Assembly: GCA_000825765.1 (NCBI GenBank) | Contig: CDGH01000070.1 | Location: 1 to 64,000 of the forward strand | Length of the DNA stretch: 64,000 nucleotides | Source of the DNA: Ehrlichia minasensis | GTDB taxonomy: Bacteria; Pseudomonadota; Alphaproteobacteria; Rickettsiales; Anaplasmataceae | Direction: 5' to 3' | Shown here: positions 59,014-64,000 of the stretch, piece by piece | Position numbering within the stretch: position 1 is the first letter of the stretch | Layout of the letters: each line of letters opens with the position of its first letter | The notes under the pieces: model-generated | Database searches by the model: none | Seen by the model: the letters and a program-made list of their open reading frames with translations, nothing else | Told to the model about the DNA's origin: nothing | Made by a program: the position numbers and the translations under genes

Positions 59014-59766
59014 ATGTTATGTAATCAATATTTAGACGCGCTTGAAGGTTGTAATAATAGTTTAACTAGAAAGCTATTATCTGTTAAAATGGTACAGTTA
59101 GCTTCAGTTTATAAAATAGGTGAAGCTACTACTGATGGTGTAGTGCAAGTAACGTATAGCAGTAAAGGCAAATGTGTACCTATTAAAAATAAAAATGATG
59201 TTGACAGTTTATTTTTACTTCATTGTAGAATACCTACTAAATTTATAAGAGACAAAGGATTAATTGACTTAGTTGGTAAACATTGTGAAGATTATGTAAA
59301 ACTTTCGTTATACTTTTTTGTTGAAGCTGAAAAAAGTAAACTTTTTGTTGAATCAGTATTGGAAAAAGTTGATAAGCGTAATGGTAAGTCTTTTTGTGGG
59401 TTGTTCTCTAAAAATAAACCTAAGTGTTTTCATATGTCATGCATTAGTGGGTATGGTCATTTAGCATTGGCTAGAGTTGTTGGAGGACCTTGGGATCATT
59501 TGTTTGATGAAAGATTGTTCTTGCGGCGTTTTTCAGGAATAAATATAAGATTTTTAGAAGCAAAATCTGCAAAGAATAAATCTTGTTGTACATGTTGTTG
59601 TATAACAAGGGGTAGTAGAGTAAATGACACAAGTTCAGAAACAAAAAGTGAACTACTAGGTAAAGATGTGTCTGTAAGGGGGGGGGGGGAAATGGTGCTA
59701 AGCAAGTTATCAGACGTTACTGTGTTTGGTAGTACGCGTTCTCTGAGTATTGAAGAAATACAGTAA
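59014..59766 (+). CDS. Unrecognised member of the lineage-specific family, with in-gene poly-G
   Basis: 250 residues. The shared domain covers about residues 25-190: SVYKIGEATTDGVVQVTYSS, FLLHCRIPTKFI, YVKLSLYFFVEAEKSKLF, YGHLALARVVGGPWDHLF, FSGINIRFLEAK. It is followed by a cysteine cluster (CCTCCC, about 196-201) and a polar tail. A run of 12 G in the tail encodes Arg-Gly-Gly-Gly and could slip, changing the last 25 or so residues. No membrane segment, signal or enzyme motif. It is related to the genes at 53867 and 56950. Confidence 0.72.
   Translation: MLCNQYLDALEGCNNSLTRKLLSVKMVQLASVYKIGEATTDGVVQVTYSSKGKCVPIKNKNDVDSLFLLHCRIPTKFIRDKGLIDLVGKHCEDYVKLSLYFFVEAEKSKLFVESVLEKVDKRNGKSFCGLFSKNKPKCFHMSCISGYGHLALARVVGGPWDHLFDERLFLRRFSGINIRFLEAKSAKNKSCCTCCCITRGSRVNDTSSETKSELLGKDVSVRGGGEMVLSKLSDVTVFGSTRSLSIEEIQ
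59678..59689 (+). repeat. Poly-G tract (12 G) inside a coding region
   Basis: Twelve consecutive G in a genome that is about 70% AT. Gain of one G gives a new tail of about 15 residues and a TAG stop. Loss of one G gives a stop (TAA) within a few codons. The present length keeps the longest frame open to the normal end. Confidence 0.93.
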
Positions 59767-60098
59767 GCATATTTTTAATTTGTTAAGTAGAATATGCATG
59801 TGATACGACTGAAATAAAAAAAAGAGTTAAAATATCTATGTTTTAACTTAAGCAAATGTTATTAATTAATAAGTGAGAATTATTAAGCAACTAGAATAAC
59901 ATTGTTTTATATGAATGTAATACTAAAAATTTGTAGTGATGTTTTTATAGATATTTAAAATAATGTTTGTCTCAAGACATCACATTGTAGTTTTTATTTT
60001 TAATAAATATATACAAATAATTATTAAATCAGTATTTGTTGATTAACAACATGTGTGTTATAAGTTAATGTGTAGAATTTTAGAATTTAAGAGATATT
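59767..60098. other. Intergenic region, no gene seen
   Basis: 332 bases. Nothing recognised apart from AT-rich sequence. It presumably holds the typA promoter. Confidence 0.35.
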
Positions 60099-61943
60099 AT
60101 GTTATCGCAAGGTGATTATCAGTCGATATGTAATTTAGCCATCATTGCCCATGTTGATCATGGAAAAACAACGCTGTTGGATGGTATGTTGAAGCAGAGT
60201 GGTACATTTAGAGAAAATCAAGATGTAGCTGAAAGAGTAATGGATAATAATGATTTAGAGCGTGAACGTGGGATTACTATTTTAGCAAAATGTACGTCTG
60301 TTATCTGGCAGGGTAAGAAAATTAATATAATTGATACACCAGGTCATGCAGATTTTGGTGGAGAAGTAGAAAGAGTGTTATCGATGGCAGATGGTGTACT
60401 GTTGCTTGTTGATGCATCAGAGGGGCCTATGCCTCAAACAAAGTTTGTCCTGTCGAAAGCATTAAAAGCTGGGTTGTTGCCAATAGTGATTATAAATAAA
60501 GTTGATAGACCAGATAGTAGGATAGATGAAGTATTAGATGAGGTGTATGAACTATTTATTAATTTGGATGCTACTAGTGAGCAGTTAGATTTTCCAATAT
60601 TATATGCTTCAGGAAGGAATGGATGGTGTATTAAAAATTTATCTGATAATAGAGAAAGCTTAATTCCTTTGTTTGAAGCAATTGTTCAGTATGTTAAACC
60701 TGTTGCTTATGATGCTAATGCGCCATTTAGCATGTTGCTTACTTTATTAGAATCAGATAAGTTTTTGGGTAGGATATTAACAGGGAAAATATATACTGGT
60801 ACAGCACGTGTTAATGATGGTGTTAAAGTTTTAAATTTATCTGGTGAGGTTGTTGAGTATGGTAAGCTTACTAAACTTTTGGCATTTTCAGGATTAAAGC
60901 GTATACCTATTAAGGAAGCAAAAGCTGGTGATATTATTGCTGTAGCAGGTCTTGAGAAAGCTTCTGTATCTGATAGTATACTTGATGGCTCCATTAACTT
61001 TCCTATTAAGTCAACACCTGTTGACCCTCCAACTATGGCAGTGACTATTGGTGTCAATGACTCACCATTTGCTGGAACGGAAGGTATAAAATTAACATCT
61101 ACTGTCATTAAGGCAAGGCTTATAGCTGAAGCTGAAACAAATGTTGCTATTACAGTTAAAGAAACAGGGCAGGGTGATGCATATGAAGTTGGAGGAAGAG
61201 GAGAACTTCAACTTGGGGTATTGATAGAAACGATGAGAAGAGAAGGTTTTGAATTATCTGTATCTCGTCCTCGTGTTTTATTACGAAAGGATGATAAAGG
61301 ACAGGTTTTAGAACCTATAGAAGAAGTTGTAATAGATGTAGATGAAGCATACAGCGGTGTTATTATGGAAAAATTGAGTTTCCGTAAAGGTGATATGCGG
61401 GATTTACGTCCATCTGGGAAAGATAGAGTAAGAATGGTATTCTTGGTTCCATCACGTGGTCTTATAGGTTATCAAGGAGAATTTTTAACTGATTCTCATG
61501 GTACTGGGATTATGAATAGATTGTTTCATAGCTATGCACCTTATAAAGGAAATATTCCTACTAGAAATAATGGTGTACTCATTTCTACTGATAAAGGTGA
61601 TGCAGTAGCTTATGCAATATTCAATTTGCAAGATCGTGGTGTTATGTTTATAAAGCCGCAAGATAAAGTATATTGTGGTATGATTGTTGGACTTCATAAT
61701 CGTGAAAATGATATTGATGTTAATGTATTGAAGGGTAAACAATTGACTAATATAAGAGCTGCAGGGTCAGATGAAGCAGTAAGGTTGGTTCCACCAAAGA
61801 TAATGACTTTGGAGGAAATGATAGCATTTATTAATGATGATGAGTTGGTTGAATGTACACCTAAATCTGTTCGTTTACGTAAAAAATATTTGGATCCTAA
61901 CGAACGTAAGCGTGCTTCTCGTGCTAGTAAAAATATGATGTGA
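60099..61943 (+). CDS. typA: Ribosome-associated GTPase TypA/BipA
   Basis: 614 residues, the normal length. GTPase motifs are G1 [10 protein letters not shown]2 ERERGITI, G3 [14 protein letters not shown] (typical for TypA), G4 NKVDRPDSR and G5 ASGRNGW. The EF-G-like domains and TypA C-terminus ([50 protein letters not shown]) are complete. TypA binds the 70S ribosome under stress and helps 50S assembly, notably at low temperature. It is monocistronic. Confidence 0.97.
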   Translation: MLSQGDYQSICNLAIIAHVDHGKTTLLDGMLKQSGTFRENQDVAERVMDNNDLERERGITILAKCTSVIWQGKKINIIDTPGHADFGGEVERVLSMADGVLLLVDASEGPMPQTKFVLSKALKAGLLPIVIINKVDRPDSRIDEVLDEVYELFINLDATSEQLDFPILYASGRNGWCIKNLSDNRESLIPLFEAIVQYVKPVAYDANAPFSMLLTLLESDKFLGRILTGKIYTGTARVNDGVKVLNLSGEVVEYGKLTKLLAFSGLKRIPIKEAKAGDIIAVAGLEKASVSDSILDGSINFPIKSTPVDPPTMAVTIGVNDSPFAGTEGIKLTSTVIKARLIAEAETNVAITVKETGQGDAYEVGGRGELQLGVLIETMRREGFELSVSRPRVLLRKDDKGQVLEPIEEVVIDVDEAYSGVIMEKLSFRKGDMRDLRPSGKDRVRMVFLVPSRGLIGYQGEFLTDSHGTGIMNRLFHSYAPYKGNIPTRNNGVLISTDKGDAVAYAIFNLQDRGVMFIKPQDKVYCGMIVGLHNRENDIDVNVLKGKQLTNIRAAGSDEAVRLVPPKIMTLEEMIAFINDDELVECTPKSVRLRKKYLDPNERKRASRASKNMM

Positions 61944-62073
61944 TTTTTATATGTCATTCATTATAATGTGTGTGTTATTAAGGAATTTTGTATTTAAATA
62001 AAGGTTTAATTTTTATTAACTAATTACTTTAATATATTGTTGTAAAGTAAAAATGTAGAGATTTGTAATGGAT

Positions 62074-62109
62074 AATCTCCTATAGAACTATGAATACATA
62101 TAGGAGGTT
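62074..62109 (+). promoter_or_regulatory. Hairpin sequestering a Shine-Dalgarno sequence
   Basis: aatctcctata (62074-62084) pairs with tataggaggtt (62099-62109) over 11 base pairs including one G-U, with a 14-base loop. The 3' arm contains the full taggagg ribosome-binding site of the gene that starts at 62112. Closed, it would block translation. It may be an RNA thermometer or another switch. Confidence 0.5.
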
Positions 62110-62111
62110 GA

Positions 62112-62420
62112 GTGTTTATATTAAATGATATTATTGAGATAAAATCACAGATAGTCAATATTCTTAACATACAAATAAAATATTTAGAACAATCGGATCT
62201 TGCTACGGTAAAGGATCTTCAATGTATAGAGAATGTGTTAATAAATCTGTTGGATTGTAAACATAAGAAAGTTAAGTCTAGTATGAATGTTATATTATCT
62301 TCTAAAAATCAAGAGACAATTGAATTATTAAATAGTGTATGTTTAAATTATAAAAGGGTACTAGAAGTTAGAAACGACCTACTTGTTAATACGTTGCAAG
62401 CCTTAAAAGCCTGCGGTTAA
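62112..62420 (+). CDS. Unrecognised small helical protein, GTG start
   Basis: 102 residues starting at GTG, four bases after a perfect aggagg, the strongest ribosome site in the window. The protein is predicted almost entirely helical, with alternating Leu/Ile and charged residues (LNDIIEIKSQIVNILNIQIK; ETIELLNSVCLNYKRVLEV), and has no membrane segment or signal. No family is recognised. Its shape could suit a coiled-coil adaptor or chaperone. It is convergent with nuoI. The ribosome site is buried in a hairpin, so translation may be controlled. Confidence 0.6.
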   Translation: MFILNDIIEIKSQIVNILNIQIKYLEQSDLATVKDLQCIENVLINLLDCKHKKVKSSMNVILSSKNQETIELLNSVCLNYKRVLEVRNDLLVNTLQALKACG

Positions 62421-62490
62421 ACCTTATAAGCACTAGAATTAGTAAATAGCCTTATAATCAAGATACTATTCTGTATTTGAATAGTGCAAA

Positions 62491-62994
62491 TTAATAAAAT
62501 TGACTGTTCTTTTTAATCCTGAAATCAATTGCTTCTTCCCATACTTGACCATTATAAAGTAACTTACTTTTATTATACATAAGTTCTTCTCTTGTTTCTG
62601 TCGCATATTCAAAATTTGGACCTTCTACTATTGCATCTACAGGACATGCTTCTTGACAAAAGCCACAATATATGCATTTTGTCATATCAATATCGTAGCG
62701 TACTGTACGACGACTACCGTCATCACGTTCTTGAGCTTCAATTGTAATTGCTTGCGCTGGACAGATTGCTTCACATAATTTACATGCTATGCAACGTTCT
62801 TCTCCATTTTTGTATTTACGCAATGCATGTTCCCCCCTGAATCTTGTACTTAATGGACCTTTTTCTAATGGATAATTTAGTGTTACTTTTGGTTTGAACA
62901 TATAACGTAAGGTAATATACATACCTTTACAATTAATGATAATACTGTGAACCAGGTTTATAATGGGAGATAAAAATTTTTTCTTACAAATCAT
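62491..62994 (-). CDS. nuoI: NADH-quinone oxidoreductase subunit I
   Basis: 167 residues. Two 4Fe-4S ferredoxin motifs, [12 protein letters not shown] and [12 protein letters not shown], carry clusters N6a and N6b that pass electrons in the peripheral arm of complex I. The N-terminus [36 protein letters not shown] and the C-terminal [18 protein letters not shown] are diagnostic of NuoI. It starts seven bases after the lepB stop, so the two share a transcript. The other nuo genes are elsewhere, as is common in Rickettsiales. Confidence 0.97.
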   Translation of the reverse strand: MICKKKFLSPIINLVHSIIINCKGMYITLRYMFKPKVTLNYPLEKGPLSTRFRGEHALRKYKNGEERCIACKLCEAICPAQAITIEAQERDDGSRRTVRYDIDMTKCIYCGFCQEACPVDAIVEGPNFEYATETREELMYNKSKLLYNGQVWEEAIDFRIKKNSQFY

Positions 62995-63001
62995 GATAAA
63001 T

Positions 63002-63712
63002 CTAACTAATAGTATGCCATATTCTATCTAACCTTATTGCAAAAGGTAAAAAGCGAATTTCAGACTTTTTAAATGATAATGCTACTACATGGGCTTTACC
63101 TACAACATTTTCAAGTGGTATATAACCTACATCTGTAATGAACCTACTGTCTCTTGAGTTATCTCTGTTATCACCCAATACAAAAACATGACCTTCAGGT
63201 ACTTTATATAGTGGTGTATTATCAAGTGAACTATCTTGAACTTCATCTAATACTTCATGAGTGTTTCCATTATATAATGTTTCTAGGTATCGTGTAATTG
63301 CTTTTCCATCATCATCAATAAAGTCATCTAATTTTTCGTACTTCATTTTGTTTTCATTAACATATAAAAAACCATTGATAAGCTGTATTTTGTCACCAGG
63401 TACCCCTATGACTCTTTTTATGTAATGTAAATTTGGTTGTTTTGGTGGACGAAACACAACAACATCACCGGCTTTTGGTAACTTGGAAAAAATGCGACCT
63501 GTTATTATTGGTAATGAAAATGGGATAGAATACCTACTATACCCATAGCTGTACTTACTAACAAATACATAATCTCCTACTAATAGCGTACTTTTCATTG
63601 ACCCGGAAGGTATATGAAACGGTTCAAATAGAAAAGTCCGTAATAATAATGCAACTGTTAATGCGCAAAATAAAGTTAAAACAAATTTAACGAAAGAACC
63701 GCGTTTTTTCAA
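63002..63712 (-). CDS. lepB: Signal peptidase I
   Basis: 236 residues. One N-terminal membrane segment (about 9-26). The catalytic Ser38 is in [10 protein letters not shown] and the general-base Lys99 in [11 protein letters not shown]. Box E ([17 protein letters not shown]) is near the C-terminus. It cleaves signal peptides from exported proteins on the periplasmic face, including the exported proteins in this window. It lies 14 bases after the upstream gene and 7 bases before nuoI, so it is in a three-gene operon. Confidence 0.97.
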   Translation of the reverse strand: MKKRGSFVKFVLTLFCALTVALLLRTFLFEPFHIPSGSMKSTLLVGDYVFVSKYSYGYSRYSIPFSLPIITGRIFSKLPKAGDVVVFRPPKQPNLHYIKRVIGVPGDKIQLINGFLYVNENKMKYEKLDDFIDDDGKAITRYLETLYNGNTHEVLDEVQDSSLDNTPLYKVPEGHVFVLGDNRDNSRDSRFITDVGYIPLENVVGKAHVVALSFKKSEIRFLPFAIRLDRIWHTIS

Positions 63713-63726
63713 AATTGTACCATTAC

Positions 63727-64000
63727 TTATATAGAGAAGCTATTACCACATCCACATTTAGACTTTGCAATTGGATTATTAACAATAAATCTTGATCCAT
63801 TAATGTCTTCAACATAATCTATTGTAGAGTGCTTTAGAAGGTCATTTGATGCTTTATCTATTAATAATAAAGGTTTTCCAGTTTCTTCATCAAAAACAGT
63901 AAACTGTGCACTGCTTTTACCTTCTAACTCATCTTCATCATCGTACTCTTCGTCATCGTCTTCATCGAGGAAATCGTAATCATCATCTTCATCATCCTCA
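63727..64000 (-). CDS. A-type iron-sulfur carrier (IscA/ErpA-like), C-terminal part with acidic insert
   Basis: The gene runs off the window, and the last 90 residues are seen. The end shows GKPLLLIDKASNDLLKHSTIDYVEDINGSRFIVNNPIAKSKCGCGNSF split across the last 55 residues. The CxC pair (CGCG) and SxF ending are the A-type carrier signature. In these proteins three cysteines hold an Fe-S cluster for transfer to targets. The first expected cysteine lies upstream of the window. The region before it is unusual: about 25 residues, nearly all Asp and Glu. It is first in an operon with lepB and nuoI, the latter an Fe-S protein that it could help mature. Confidence 0.85.
   Translation of the reverse strand, partial: EDDEDDDYDFLDEDDDEEYDDEDELEGKSSAQFTVFDEETGKPLLLIDKASNDLLKHSTIDYVEDINGSRFIVNNPIAKSKCGCGNSFSI

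Noticed and set aside
32681-59766. Transposon or prophage carrying the unknown gene clusters
   Set aside because: No transposase, integrase, terminal inverted repeats or phage structural genes were seen, and base composition matches the rest of the window.

Overview
The window looks like a chromosomal segment of an obligate intracellular Rickettsiales bacterium of the family Anaplasmataceae, most likely genus Ehrlichia. This is an inference from four things seen in the sequence. The DNA is very AT-rich. Coding density is low, with many 0.3-1.4 kb gaps holding degenerate repeats and gene fragments. The tmRNA gene is a permuted two-piece type as in alphaproteobacteria. Housekeeping genes are present as scattered singletons (nuoI, coaD, cckA, prfB). 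The repeat-filled intergenic DNA resembles what is reported for E. ruminantium, but the species cannot be fixed without a search.

Layout. 1-12 kb: the end of ispE, cutA, the cell-cycle hybrid kinase cckA, an O-methyltransferase, a small DUF2671-like protein, the NAD(P)H-hydrate repair enzyme, topA, a DUF2793 protein, then sspB next to permuted ssrA (tmRNA) and tRNA-Asn. 12-25 kb: acpS-proS, an exported class I amidotransferase-like protein, tRNA-Phe, coaD with an inverted broken partial copy beside it, the prx-trxB redox pair, an aspartate aminotransferase, a PpiD-type periplasmic chaperone, tsaB and tRNA-Arg. 26-32.3 kb: the classical truB-rpsO-pnp cluster followed by a BioC/NDUFAF5-like methyltransferase and lepA.

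32.7-45.3 kb is the most unusual part. Seven consecutive same-strand genes encode unrecognised proteins. Six of them begin with the same two-helix hydrophobic hairpin (TM1 about residues 7-30, TM2 about 35-62) followed by a long cytosolic or secreted-type tail. This resembles the bilobed architecture of chlamydial inclusion-membrane proteins. Three share a helical domain, and one carries near-identical 234-bp (78-residue) tandem repeats.

45.4-53 kb returns to housekeeping genes: a DciA-like DUF721 protein, prfB with its programmed frameshift, a YebC-family regulator, gatA, folC and hemC. 53.8-59.8 kb holds a second lineage-specific family: three genes with four copies of a shared domain of about 180 residues, plus a decayed remnant. 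A 251-bp tandem repeat lies between them, and a 12-G tract near the 3' end of the last gene could switch its C-terminus. 60-64 kb: typA/bipA, a small gene whose Shine-Dalgarno sequence is buried in a hairpin, and the operon [IscA/ErpA-like]-lepB-nuoI on the minus strand.

The two hypothetical clusters are the best candidates for undescribed host-interaction systems. The remaining genes are core translation, redox, cofactor and envelope functions.
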